A DNA stretch of 64,000 nt from Arthrobacter sp. StoSoilA2 (GTDB lineage Bacteria; Actinomycetota; Actinomycetes; Actinomycetales; Micrococcaceae), in NCBI RefSeq assembly GCF_019977195.1, contig NZ_AP024643.1, positions 1,984,001 through 2,048,000 on the forward strand, read 5' to 3'. Positions within the stretch are counted from its first letter, which is position 1, and the number at the start of each line of letters is the position of its first letter. A program made the translations under genes and the position numbers. Below are positions 27,681-36,120 of this stretch, one piece after another. The notes beneath the pieces are model-generated. The model searched no databases and was not told the origin of the DNA. It was given only the letters and a program-made list of their open reading frames with translations.

Positions 27681-27958
27681 CTACGGCTGGAGCGAGCAAC
27701 CACCGTACTGGATCCAAGCGCTCGCATCGGCCTCAACCAGCTTCCGCGCTGCACTCAGGCAGGCCAGGCCCGCTCCCACAGCTGCCCGGGAACGGGAATA
27801 GAGCTGCCACCCGGTGGCCGGCGGCTCCCGCCGCAGCGTGAACGTATGCAGCTCTGCGTGGGCTCCAGATGGTCGAGCCTGCACCTGCCAGTACTCAACG
27901 CTGGCGACGTCCCCGGCGCCGACAGCTACGCGGTGCCGGCCTCGGGTGCGAGAGCCAC
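27681..27958 (-). pseudogene. Frameshifted small ORF downstream of umuC
   Basis: GTG 27958 follows the umuC stop by 29 bases behind GAAAGGAAA and reads VALAPEAGTA before a stop at 27926-27928. A one-base frame change leads directly into a 75-codon frame ending at 27681 with protein-like sequence (VEYWQVQARPSGAHAELHTF, later ACLSAARKLVEADASAW). This looks like one short gene of the umuDC operon broken by a 1-base indel, or a sequencing error. I do not recognise the family. Confidence 0.4.
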
Positions 27959-27987
27959 TGCGGTTTCCTTTCTGTTGTTGCTGCCGG

Positions 27988-29286
27988 TCAGGCAGCTTTG
28001 ACGAGGGGGAGTTCGTCCCAGTGGGTGGTGTATCTGGGGGAGAGCATGTCGCGTTTCATGGACCAGTCCGGCCCGTTTTTGATGCCGGCATGGCCCAGTC
28101 CAATGGAGCCACGGCCGTATCGTTTGCTGACCTCTTCGACGAGGATGCCGATGCCGCGTTCTTCGTGCGGGTTCTCGAACAATTCCAGGGGCTTCTGATT
28201 ACCGGTCGGGCGGAGGTCGGTGACCATGATCCCGGCGCGGACGTACTTCACTCCCTCGTGGACCTGGGGGAGTAGGGCGTGGGCTGCCCTGGTCAGGAGC
28301 ACAGGATCAGCGGTGGGCATCGGCAGCGCCAAACACGCCGACGGGAAGGACTTTTCGTTTGGGTTGAAGTGTGACGTCGCTGCGAACGCCGTCAATACCT
28401 TCGCCTGCAGGTCGTGTTTGGCCAAGCGGGCACTGGCCATCTGCGCGTAGACGCTCATGACCTGCCGCAATCCGGCACCGGTGGTGATTGGTGTGGAGAA
28501 GGACCGCGAGAAGATCAGCTGGTCCCGGCCGATGCGTTCTTCCTCCATGGGAATGCACGGAGTGCCTTGCAGCTCCAGAACTGTGCGCATCATGACAATG
28601 GAGAACTTGTCGCGGATCGCTACAGGATTAGCCCGGGTGAGGTCCAGGATCGAGAAGATTCCCATCGCGTTCAGGCGCTTGGTGAGTCTGGTGGCCACGC
28701 CCCAGATTTCGATCACCGACAGCTTCGCCATGAGTGCTTCCCGTTGCTCGACGGGTACAGATTCCCAGCGGCAGACGCCATCGAAGCAGGGGTTCTTCTT
28801 GGCCCATTTGTTGCACAGCTTGGCCAGCGTTTTCGTGGGCGCGATGCCCACACAGACAGGCACGCCAACGTGGCGCCTGCAGGCTTCTTTCATCGTCCTG
28901 CCCAGCTGCAGCAGCTCATCGGGTTCACCCTTGACGCCCAGGAATGCTTCGTCGATGGAGTAGACCTCCAGCCAGGCTGAATACCTGCCCAGCAGCTCCA
29001 TGACCCTGGCTGAAATGTCCCCGTACAGTTCGTAGTTGCTGGACAGGGCCACCAGGCCCCATTCCTTGGCCCGGGGGCGCAGTTTGAACCACGGCTCGCC
29101 GAGCCCAATGCCCAGACGCTTGGCTTCCGGTGAACGGGTGACCGCGCAGCCGTCGTTGTTGGAGAGAACTATGAGCGGTTTACCCTCCAGCGCGGGATTG
29201 AAGACACGCTCGGCTGAGGCATAGAAGCAGTTCACGTCCACATGCGCTATCTCCTGCATCCGGCGCATGATTGCGGGCTTAGACAT
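27988..29286 (-). CDS. umuC: Y-family DNA polymerase UmuC (Pol V catalytic subunit)
   Basis: 432 aa from ATG 29286, overlapping the umuD stop by 8 bases. Translesion polymerase: the palm carboxylates are in IAHVDVNCFYASAERVF and EVYSIDEAFLG, followed by the little-finger domain (IFSRSFSTPI) and the UmuC C-terminal domain with the HWDELP tail. It needs cleaved UmuD for activity and is expected to be SOS-induced through the LexA box upstream of umuD. Confidence 0.95.
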   Translation of the reverse strand: MSKPAIMRRMQEIAHVDVNCFYASAERVFNPALEGKPLIVLSNNDGCAVTRSPEAKRLGIGLGEPWFKLRPRAKEWGLVALSSNYELYGDISARVMELLGRYSAWLEVYSIDEAFLGVKGEPDELLQLGRTMKEACRRHVGVPVCVGIAPTKTLAKLCNKWAKKNPCFDGVCRWESVPVEQREALMAKLSVIEIWGVATRLTKRLNAMGIFSILDLTRANPVAIRDKFSIVMMRTVLELQGTPCIPMEEERIGRDQLIFSRSFSTPITTGAGLRQVMSVYAQMASARLAKHDLQAKVLTAFAATSHFNPNEKSFPSACLALPMPTADPVLLTRAAHALLPQVHEGVKYVRAGIMVTDLRPTGNQKPLELFENPHEERGIGILVEEVSKRYGRGSIGLGHAGIKNGPDWSMKRDMLSPRYTTHWDELPLVKAA

Positions 29287-29710
29287 GGTGCAAACACCGT
29301 GTCGCAACGCCCCAGATGGTCAGGTCCGAGAGCGCTGGAACCTTGATGTCAGGAAAGTCCGGGTTGTCGGCCTGCAGGACGACACCGTGGGCGGTGATCC
29401 TCAGCCTCTTGATGGTCAGCTCGCCGTCAAGAACAGCGACAACGACAGATCCGTCCTTGGGCTCCAGTGCGCGGTTGACGATCAGCTCATCGCCGTCGCT
29501 GATGCCGGCCTGCTGCATGGACTGCCCGGTGACTCGGACAATGAAGGTACTGGTCACGTCCTTGATCAGGTGCTCGTTCAGGTCAATGCGACCGTCGAAG
29601 TAATCCTGGGCCGGTGAGGGGTAGCCAGCAGCAACCGCTACCGGTGCCATCAGTACAGCTACCAGAGAGAGTCCCGCATCTATCACACGGGGGCCAACTA
29701 TCGCGCCCAC
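29279..29710 (-). CDS. umuD: UmuD, LexA-like self-cleaving S24 peptidase
   Basis: 143 aa from GTG 29710 with AAAGGTG just upstream. RecA-stimulated self-cleavage site Ala28-Gly29 in AVAAGYPSP; catalytic dyad Ser64 (VTGQSMQQAGI) and Lys101 (DGELTIKRLR). Cleaved UmuD activates the UmuC polymerase encoded by the overlapping next gene. A canonical LexA box lies 14 bases before the start. Confidence 0.95.
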   Translation of the reverse strand: MGAIVGPRVIDAGLSLVAVLMAPVAVAAGYPSPAQDYFDGRIDLNEHLIKDVTSTFIVRVTGQSMQQAGISDGDELIVNRALEPKDGSVVVAVLDGELTIKRLRITAHGVVLQADNPDFPDIKVPALSDLTIWGVATRCLHHV

Positions 29711-29723
29711 AACACACCTTTTT

Positions 29724-29739
29724 TCGAATATATGTTCGA
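29724..29739 (-). promoter_or_regulatory. LexA (SOS) box of umuDC
   Basis: TCGAAT-ATAT-GTTCGA, within an 18-base near-palindrome at 29723-29740, fits the Gram-positive/actinobacterial LexA consensus TCGAAC-N4-GTTCGA with one mismatch. It lies 14 bases upstream of umuD. Confidence 0.9.
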
Positions 29740-29816
29740 ATTAAAGTGTACGCCGTTCCACCGACAGAATAGGGACTCCACCAAGTTGCCTTCGGTGACT
29801 TATGCCCGGGGTGTGT

Positions 29817-30048
29817 GACCGGCCAACCGGAGGTGACCGGCCACACTGCACGTTGGCCAGGACGGGGGGTTGTCCCCCTGTCCAACGTGCGTACGCACTG
29901 ACCTGCGTACTCAGTCCGGACAAACTGTGCAGGCGGTGCGCTTGTGACGGGGGCCAGAAGCCACAGTCTGTTTTGCTAACAGAGATTCCGTGGCCTTTGA
30001 GCCCCGCGTCTACGTAGTGCGCGTTAGCAGAGGGTAGTGACGCGTTTT
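29817..30048. other. Gene-free structured stretch
   Basis: No gene is seen between the LexA box and the ligase remnant. Present are two direct TGACCGGCCA copies, a hairpin with a 9-bp outer stem (GCACGTTGG...CCAACGTGC, 29848-29890), a perfect 12-bp palindrome GTGCGTACGCAC (29888-29899) and a weak hairpin CGCGTC/GACGCG followed by TTTT (30005-30048). It could be a non-coding RNA, recombination junk or a binding region; the sequence alone does not decide. Confidence 0.4.
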
Positions 30049-30075
30049 CTCAGAAAGCTTTCCTCGGTGGTGATT

Positions 30076-30240
30076 TCATCCAGCACTCCGGGACATCGAA
30101 GGCCGCGAAGGTTGCCGGCAGCTGATGCGCCAGAGCCGGTAGTTCGGCTTTGGCAGTAACCATCCTGCGCTGGAGGGCATCAAAGTCCACCAGGCTGTTG
30201 TTCCAGATGACAGCCTCTTCCGGCCAGCTCCGGATCCGGC
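30076..30240 (-). pseudogene. Fragment of an ATP-dependent DNA ligase
   Basis: One frame reads EEAVIWNNSLVDFDALQRRM followed by ELPALAHQLPATFAAFDV, the adenylation-domain segment of LigC/LigD-type ATP-dependent ligases (normally DGE-hydrophobic-W ... DFxALQxR ... AFDLL). The catalytic KxDG motif upstream and everything after AAFDV are missing, and the Asp-Gly before Glu is changed to Pro-Glu. It is a short decayed remnant inside the gap between umuD and the adhesin gene. Confidence 0.6.
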
Positions 30241-30447
30241 GAGAAGGTCCGAGTTCCCGCCCGGTCGCCCCCTGGGGAGCCCCAAGCTTCTCAAAGAGTT
30301 TTCGCTTTTTGCGGCATGAACTTTTCCAATCCCGCACTCCTTTGACTGGAGACCCGACCTTGCCGGACGCAATCGGTCAGGCTCCGCAACATATGTTTGG
30401 CCGTCGGCTGTGGGGTCTGTCGGTCACTGTTCATTGGAGAGAATCCC

Positions 30448-33081
30448 TTGAAGTATCTGCTTGGGAAAATAACAGCCTTCGTTGCCGGATTAATGGTCGC
30501 TTTTGGTGCACTTTCAATGGGGGTGCTCCACCTAAGTCCATCGGCTCACGCCTACGAAGTAGCAACCAACCAGGCAAGCGTCACAGGTGGGGTCGCTGTT
30601 TTGACGATGCCGGGATCGGGCCTTACGGCTACGTACGATCAATCCGGACTGACCGATCTGGTGGGCAGGTCGACGCTCGATAGCAGGGGCTACGTTGCCT
30701 CTGATTTCATACCCGGCATTTCAAGCACCGCTCCTGGGGTGGAGTTCTCATCGAACCTGATCAACAACTGCCCAGCGGTTGGCACGTGCACAGGCTTGGG
30801 GACTATCACTATCGCTTTCAGCCAGCCGGCGCGGAATCCTGTGCTCAACATCGTGGGCCTCGGCGGATACGTTTTGAATGACGTAGGCAGCAACGGGAGC
30901 GTTGACAAGCAGTCCCAGCAGCACGCTGTGTTGAACCTCGCGACCTCGGGGTTGACCATGACCAAGCTCTCCGGTGGAAATCTTTCCGTCTCTGGAAACT
31001 CGATCACCACTACCAACGACAACGCCGGAACGGCGTGTAATACGAATGTGCAGACGGGCACGCCCGATCCCATCGACGCGCAGGCGACCGCTGGCTGCGG
31101 TTCGGTCCGTATCACTGGCATTGTGACCTCGTTGACGTTCAATGTCAGTGCTGTTTTTGTCCAAACTACTGCGGCCTTGCCGGGCTACACAGTCAATGAC
31201 AGTACGGACCCATTGCACAACAGGGACAACTTTGTCATTGCGATGACGGTTCCGCAGGATTTTGGTGATGCGCCTGCTACTTACGATCAAAACAATGCTG
31301 CGCGGGCGGATCTGTCGGATGTGACGTTGGGGGCGAATGTCACTGAGGACAACGCGTCGGTGGCGAACGGCACGGTTTCGCCGAATGCGGGTGCGACGGC
31401 GGCTTTGGACCTGATGGACGACGGCGTGACGCTGGCTCCGATGGTGCAGGGTTCTACGGGTTATTCCACGACGGTGGCGATCAGCGGGGCGGGCAAGCCG
31501 GGCATGACGTGTGGGTGGGTTGATTTCAACAGGAACGGGATTTTCGACAGCGCTACCGAGCGGGCCTGCGCCTCGTTCGTGGCCGGTGCGACGTCGGCGA
31601 CGCTGACCTGGGTGGTCCCTGCCGGGGTGGGTGCGGGGACGACGTATGCGCGGTTCCGGATCGGTTACACGACCGCCCAGGTCCAGGTCCCGATCGGTGC
31701 ATCGGATTCCGGTGAGGTGGAGGATTACGTCTTCACTGTTGCTCCCTCGTCTGCTCCGGCGATCACGTTGGTGAAAACGGTGAACAAGACCACGCTGGTG
31801 GCCGGGGAAACGGCGACGTATACGTTCGTGGCGAAGAACACGGGCAACGTGACGCTGACCTCGGTGGTCATCACCGAAACCCAGTTCTCCGGAACGGGCA
31901 CGATGTCGGCTTTGTCGTATGCCTGGCCTGGCCTTCCGGGGATCCTTTTGCCGGGGCAGTCCGTGACGGCGACCGCAACGTATGTGGTCACGGCCTCGGA
32001 TGTGACCACGGGGTTGGTGACCAACACGGCGAAGGTCACCGGGAACCCGCCCCTGGGGTTGCCTGTTTCGGCAACCGATGATGCGCAGGTCACCGCGCCG
32101 GCTGCGTGGAAGATCAAGAAGAGCGCCACGGTCAACGGGTCCGTTCCCGCAAACCAGTCCGTGAGCCCTGGCCAGACCATCGTGTACACGGTGACGGCGT
32201 CCAGTATCAGCGGCACCATCACCGGGGTGGTGCTGAAGGACAACCTGGCAGAGGTCCTGGATGACGCGACGTTCGTGTCCGGGTCAGCGACCCTGGTCAT
32301 CGGCACCGGAGCACCCGTGCCGGTGGCCAACCCCGTACCACCCTCCACGGTGCTGACCACGGCGGCGTTTACGCTGCCGGCCGGGCAGACGGCCACCCTG
32401 ACGTACAGTGTGCTGGTCAAAGCCGGGGCGTGGAACGAACAACTCGTCAACGTCGTAACGGGCACCTCCACCACCACACCCCCGCAGACCTGCGCACCCT
32501 CTTCCGGAGCGGCCGGCCCTGACTGCACCACCACCCATCACACCCCGGCGAAGGTCCTGATCGAGAAGATCGGCGAGTCCTCCGGCGGGACCTGGGTGCC
32601 GATGGCCGGCTCCACCTGGGCGGTGCACGTCGATAACGCCGGCACCCCCGGTGCCGTGCTGGCCAGCCCCGCCGTGACGGCCGTGGCGGGGCAAACAGGC
32701 CGGTTCCAACTCGAAGGAATCCAGCCCGGAACGTACTGGCTTGAAGAAACCACCGCCCCGGCCGGCTTCAACCTCCTGGCCGAACCGGTGAAATTCACCA
32801 TCGCCACCAACGGCACCGTAACCCTCGGACAAGGCTCCACGGGTCAAGGCTCCGCGGGTGGGGTGGTGACCAGCACCGACGCCGATGGTGACGGGATCTT
32901 CCTGCTCACGGTCCGGGACGTTCCGGCCCTGGAGCTGCCCGAGTCCGGCGGCATCGGCTGGTGGCCCTTCACCACCGCAGGATCGGCCCTGTTGCTGGCC
33001 GCCCTCGCCCTGGCCCTGGCCGCCAACCACCGCCGGCAGCAGGAATCCACGACCCCCCGGGACGAGCCGGTCACTACCTAA
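30448..33081 (+). CDS. Large LPxTG-type surface adhesin / SpaA-like tip pilin
   Basis: 877 aa from TTG 30448 behind GGAGAG; the frame upstream lacks a site. Signal peptide residues 1-35 ending AHA. About residues 270-430 resemble a GEVED-type domain (DFGDAPATYDQ ... DSGEVEDYVF). About 438-550 is a DUF11/CARDB-like repeat (ITLVKTVNKTTLVAGETATY), and about 700-780 a SpaA-like Cna-B domain with the ETTAPAGF E-box. The end is sorting motif LPESG near residue 830, a hydrophobic helix and a basic tail. It is expected to be cell-wall anchored by sortase and to form the adhesive part of a pilus with the next gene. Confidence 0.85.
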   Translation: MKYLLGKITAFVAGLMVAFGALSMGVLHLSPSAHAYEVATNQASVTGGVAVLTMPGSGLTATYDQSGLTDLVGRSTLDSRGYVASDFIPGISSTAPGVEFSSNLINNCPAVGTCTGLGTITIAFSQPARNPVLNIVGLGGYVLNDVGSNGSVDKQSQQHAVLNLATSGLTMTKLSGGNLSVSGNSITTTNDNAGTACNTNVQTGTPDPIDAQATAGCGSVRITGIVTSLTFNVSAVFVQTTAALPGYTVNDSTDPLHNRDNFVIAMTVPQDFGDAPATYDQNNAARADLSDVTLGANVTEDNASVANGTVSPNAGATAALDLMDDGVTLAPMVQGSTGYSTTVAISGAGKPGMTCGWVDFNRNGIFDSATERACASFVAGATSATLTWVVPAGVGAGTTYARFRIGYTTAQVQVPIGASDSGEVEDYVFTVAPSSAPAITLVKTVNKTTLVAGETATYTFVAKNTGNVTLTSVVITETQFSGTGTMSALSYAWPGLPGILLPGQSVTATATYVVTASDVTTGLVTNTAKVTGNPPLGLPVSATDDAQVTAPAAWKIKKSATVNGSVPANQSVSPGQTIVYTVTASSISGTITGVVLKDNLAEVLDDATFVSGSATLVIGTGAPVPVANPVPPSTVLTTAAFTLPAGQTATLTYSVLVKAGAWNEQLVNVVTGTSTTTPPQTCAPSSGAAGPDCTTTHHTPAKVLIEKIGESSGGTWVPMAGSTWAVHVDNAGTPGAVLASPAVTAVAGQTGRFQLEGIQPGTYWLEETTAPAGFNLLAEPVKFTIATNGTVTLGQGSTGQGSAGGVVTSTDADGDGIFLLTVRDVPALELPESGGIGWWPFTTAGSALLLAALALALAANHRRQQESTTPRDEPVTT

Positions 33082-33188
33082 AGAAGAGTTCCCTCCTGGT
33101 CCTGTGCGTGTTGCGGGGCGGGGCGGTGCATGTCCATCTCCGAGTACCACCTGTAGGAAGAACCATCACGATGAAAGAGGAAAACACT

Positions 33189-34670
33189 GTGAGTAATCAC
33201 CACACCGGGCGGCTTTGGAAGACCGCCGCCGCCACGATCGCCGGGGCGGTGTTGGCGATGTCCTTCTCCGTGGCCCCGGCTTCGGCTGCGCCCCTGGTTG
33301 ACGGGGACATGACCGGTTCCATCACGGTCCATAAGTTCGAACGTCCCTCCACCCCGACGGGCCTGCCGAACAACGGCACGTCCGTGGACACCACCGGCCT
33401 GACACCGTTGGCCGGTATCGAGTTCACCATCGAGCAGGTCAACACCATTGACCTGTCCACCAACGCCGGCTGGGACGCCGCGCACAACCTCTCCAGCGTC
33501 TTCGCCCCGGCCGATCCCAACGGTTCGATCACCGGCGCCGGGTACACCCTGGGTGCTGCCCAGGTGAAGACCACCGACGCTGCCGGCACCGCAGCGTTCA
33601 CCGCCTTGCCGGTGGGCCTGTACCTGGTGACGGAAACGAACTACCCGGCCGGTGTGACACCCTCGGCCCCGTTCCTGGTCTCCGTTCCGTTGACGGACCC
33701 GGATAACAACGACAACTGGATCTACGACGTCCACGTCTACCCGAAGAACTCCGTCGCCGGTGCTGAAAAGACCGTCACGGACGCCCCGGACGTGAAGCTC
33801 GGGGACCAGATCGACTTCACCATCACCGGTGACATCCCGAACGAAGACGTCATCGATGGCTACAAGATCGTGGACGTCCTGGACCAGAAACTGACCTACA
33901 TCGGCGCGTCCGCGACCCTCGCTGACGGCACACCCCTGACCGCGGGCACGGACTACACCGTGAACTTCGACGCCGCGAACAACACCGTCTCGGTCATCTT
34001 CACCCCCGCCGGCCTGGCCAAACTGGCAGCCCACACCGACACCCGCGTGCAGGTCATGGTCAACACCAAGGTCAACACCATCGGTGAAATCGAAAACGAA
34101 GCCCTCGTTTACCCCAACGCTGCCAGCTTCACCATCGCCCCGGGCCAGCCCGGCGGCCCGGTCGTCACGCCCCCGGTCGTGACCAAGTGGGGCGAAATGA
34201 CCCTGCAGAAGGTCAACGAGAACGGTGCAGCCCTTGCCGGTGCCGCGTTCTCCGTCTACACCAACGAAGCCGACGCGAAAGCCGGGACGAACCCGGTAGA
34301 CCTCAACGGCCAGAGCGTCTTCACCGTCGCCGCGGACGGCACCTTGACGATCTCGGGCCTGCGTTACTCGGACTGGGCCAACGGCGCAGCCGTGGCACCC
34401 GGAACCCCGGACTACCGCACCTACTACCTCGTGGAAACCACCGCCCCGGCAGGCTACGAACTGCTCGCCGAGCCGGTGTCCTTCCTGATCAACAGCACCA
34501 CCACCGGCGTCGGGATCGACCTGCAAGTCAAGAACATCCCCTCCAACAGCGGCTTTGAACTGCCGCTGACCGGTGGCGTCGGAACCGGCATCCTCTACGC
34601 AGCAGGAGCCCTCCTCGTCGCCGGCGCAGCCCTGATGCTCGTCCGCAACCGCCGCACCAACAACAACTAA
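33189..34670 (+). CDS. SpaH/EbpB-type LPxTG major (backbone) pilin
   Basis: 493 aa from GTG 33189 (AGAGG upstream); ATG 33171 is an alternative start. Signal peptide ends near ASAAP. The pilin motif VYPK has its isopeptide Lys near residue 186, and the E-box YYLVETTAPAGY is near residue 412, both needed for covalent polymerisation. The end is LPLTG near residue 458, a membrane helix and a basic tail. It lies 107 bases after the adhesin gene and is probably in the same transcript. No class C sortase gene is within the window. Confidence 0.9.
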   Translation: MSNHHTGRLWKTAAATIAGAVLAMSFSVAPASAAPLVDGDMTGSITVHKFERPSTPTGLPNNGTSVDTTGLTPLAGIEFTIEQVNTIDLSTNAGWDAAHNLSSVFAPADPNGSITGAGYTLGAAQVKTTDAAGTAAFTALPVGLYLVTETNYPAGVTPSAPFLVSVPLTDPDNNDNWIYDVHVYPKNSVAGAEKTVTDAPDVKLGDQIDFTITGDIPNEDVIDGYKIVDVLDQKLTYIGASATLADGTPLTAGTDYTVNFDAANNTVSVIFTPAGLAKLAAHTDTRVQVMVNTKVNTIGEIENEALVYPNAASFTIAPGQPGGPVVTPPVVTKWGEMTLQKVNENGAALAGAAFSVYTNEADAKAGTNPVDLNGQSVFTVAADGTLTISGLRYSDWANGAAVAPGTPDYRTYYLVETTAPAGYELLAEPVSFLINSTTTGVGIDLQVKNIPSNSGFELPLTGGVGTGILYAAGALLVAGAALMLVRNRRTNNN

Positions 34671-34713
34671 CACCCACTGCAGGGCGCCGCTACCGCGGCC
34701 CCCGCAGCAACCC

Positions 34714-34754
34714 CAAGTGGGGAAGAACGCCAACCACGCGCTCTTCCCCACTTG
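34714..34754 (+). terminator. Terminator after the pilin gene
   Basis: Perfect 13-bp stem (34714-34726 with 34742-34754), 15-base loop, weak T-rich tail. Nothing else is recognised in 34671-34899. Confidence 0.72.
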
Positions 34755-34899
34755 CATTCCCTTCTGCAGTCTCCACAACTGCCGCACTTTAAAACCGCCG
34801 CAGCCCTGTTGATGGTCAACTGCTGCGATACCGAGCCACATTCGGTGCATACGGAGCATTCCGGCGTCACAAAAATGCCGGCCAGTGCACAGCATCAAC

Positions 34900-35079
34900 A
34901 TGAATGGAACAACAGAACCTGAAGACTCCGAGGCACTCCTGAAGGACTTGGCCACGACGTCGCCCATCCTTGCGGCAAAGCTCGCCCGCCTGCCGGCTGA
35001 ACAGGCGGCAATGATCTTTGGGGAACGGCCCGTCGAAGGCGGAATTCGCCCAGCAAGAGCGGGCGCGCCTGGCAGCTGA
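34900..35079 (+). CDS. Small unknown ORF, probably frameshifted
   Basis: 59-codon frame from ATG 34900 (GTG 34885 possible). The first 40 residues are helical and acidic (EDSEALLKDLATTSPILAAK); after a GGGG run at 35020-35023 the composition changes abruptly to Arg/Gly/Pro-rich. Dropping one G moves into the frame NGPSKAEFAQQERARLAAEG, which looks like the natural continuation and runs into the nuclease frame. It may be one small gene with an indel. Function unknown. Confidence 0.4.
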   Translation: MNGTTEPEDSEALLKDLATTSPILAAKLARLPAEQAAMIFGERPVEGGIRPARAGAPGS

Positions 35080-35116
35080 GGGGAATTCTGTCGGTGCTCT
35101 GTGTCAGAGTCTTTGT

Positions 35117-36070
35117 ATGACTGCTCCACTTCTTGCCCACGCAACCGACTACGGACGAATGTACGCCCGCTCCACAACGGAGCAATTCTCTGTCCCCTCC
35201 ATCACCACGGTGATAGGGCAGCAGGCGCACTCCCTGGACGGTTGGTTCAGTTATATGGGGGCAAGCAGCTTGGCCGCAGATCCCGAACTTCCAGCCTTGC
35301 TTGGCAGCCCGGCGAGGATCCGGCAGGCGGTCAACAAAGCTTCCAAGGCAGCTGAGATCTATAGGGACCAAGCTGCGGCAAGAGGCGATCGCGTCCACAA
35401 TTACTGTGAGCAGGTGGCCTTGCGCGCGCTGGGTCGTCCGCATCGGATGCAGGAATGCCGTGATGAGCTTGCCTCCCACGGTGAGCAGGCCTTTGCAGCC
35501 CGCTTTGACGAATGGTGGGAGCTGTACAGGGTGGAGCCGCTGGCTCCGGAAATCACTGTCTGGAACAAGACTGTTGGCTATGCCGGCACGCTGGACCTCG
35601 TTGCGAGGATTAACGGGCGCATCTGCCTGATCGATTACAAGACCAAGGGCACCACCCGTGATGGCACTGTCAAGGCACTCGACGACAAAGTCGTCATGCA
35701 ACTGGTAGCGGGAATGAAGGCGGAAGAGAGCCTCGTTGACCCGGTAGCGGGGGAGTGGGAGCCGTGGAAGTTTGGTGCGAATCCAATGCTGCTGGCCGTG
35801 GCTATCGGAGAAACGGAAGTAAGGCCTCAACGAGCAAACCCGGATGTCCTTAAGCACCATTGGTGGAAGTTCTGTGCTCTGAGGCGGGTGTGGGAGATGT
35901 CTGCCGATGTAACTGCGGCTGGGCAGGCACTCATGCCCGTCCCGCCGCCGTCGTTCGTCTCGCCCTCGTTGGAGCCCGCGTCGCCGTCGTCGGAGTCCGC
36001 CTCGCTGGTGCCTGCAGGCGCTGGGACCAGGGACAGCGGCAGCAGCTTGCACTCAACTAAACTGGCTTAG
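35117..36070 (+). CDS. PD-(D/E)XK nuclease-like protein (RecB/Cas4-type)
   Basis: 317 aa from ATG 35117. The core EITVWNKTVGYAGTLDLVAR and then ICLIDYKTKGTTRDG gives the nuclease pattern: Glu, Asp in GTLDL, then Asp-x-Lys in IDYKTK. MYARSTTEQFSVPSITTVIGQQ at the N-terminus is typical of phage-like Cas4/RecB proteins. There is no CRISPR, helicase or recombinase beside it, so its process is unknown. The C-terminal 40 residues are Pro/Ser/Val low complexity. It could be a genomic relic of a mobile element or an actinobacterial housekeeping gene. Confidence 0.75.
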   Translation: MTAPLLAHATDYGRMYARSTTEQFSVPSITTVIGQQAHSLDGWFSYMGASSLAADPELPALLGSPARIRQAVNKASKAAEIYRDQAAARGDRVHNYCEQVALRALGRPHRMQECRDELASHGEQAFAARFDEWWELYRVEPLAPEITVWNKTVGYAGTLDLVARINGRICLIDYKTKGTTRDGTVKALDDKVVMQLVAGMKAEESLVDPVAGEWEPWKFGANPMLLAVAIGETEVRPQRANPDVLKHHWWKFCALRRVWEMSADVTAAGQALMPVPPPSFVSPSLEPASPSSESASLVPAGAGTRDSGSSLHSTKLA

Positions 36071-36120
36071 GCTCCGCAACAGCCGGACCAGAGTGTGACG
36101 ATCGTGAGGACTGACAGCAG

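Noticed and set aside
27450..28001. 183-codon plus-strand frame between the NmrA-like and umuC genes
   Set aside because: Arg/Ser/Pro-rich without pattern; the minus strand here shows more protein-like sequence.
30290..30440. Possible c-di-GMP riboswitch before the adhesin gene (GGACGCAA is present)
   Set aside because: Only this one short block fits; the paired stems and the second conserved region could not be found.
33078..35177. 699-codon minus-strand open frame over the pilin gene
   Set aside because: It mirrors the codons of the high-GC pilin gene, spans a terminator and has no protein-like motifs or ribosome site.
25508..36100. attL/attR-type repeat of the tRNA-Val 3' end marking an integrated element
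   Set aside because: I found no second copy of the tRNA end in this stretch and no integrase gene.
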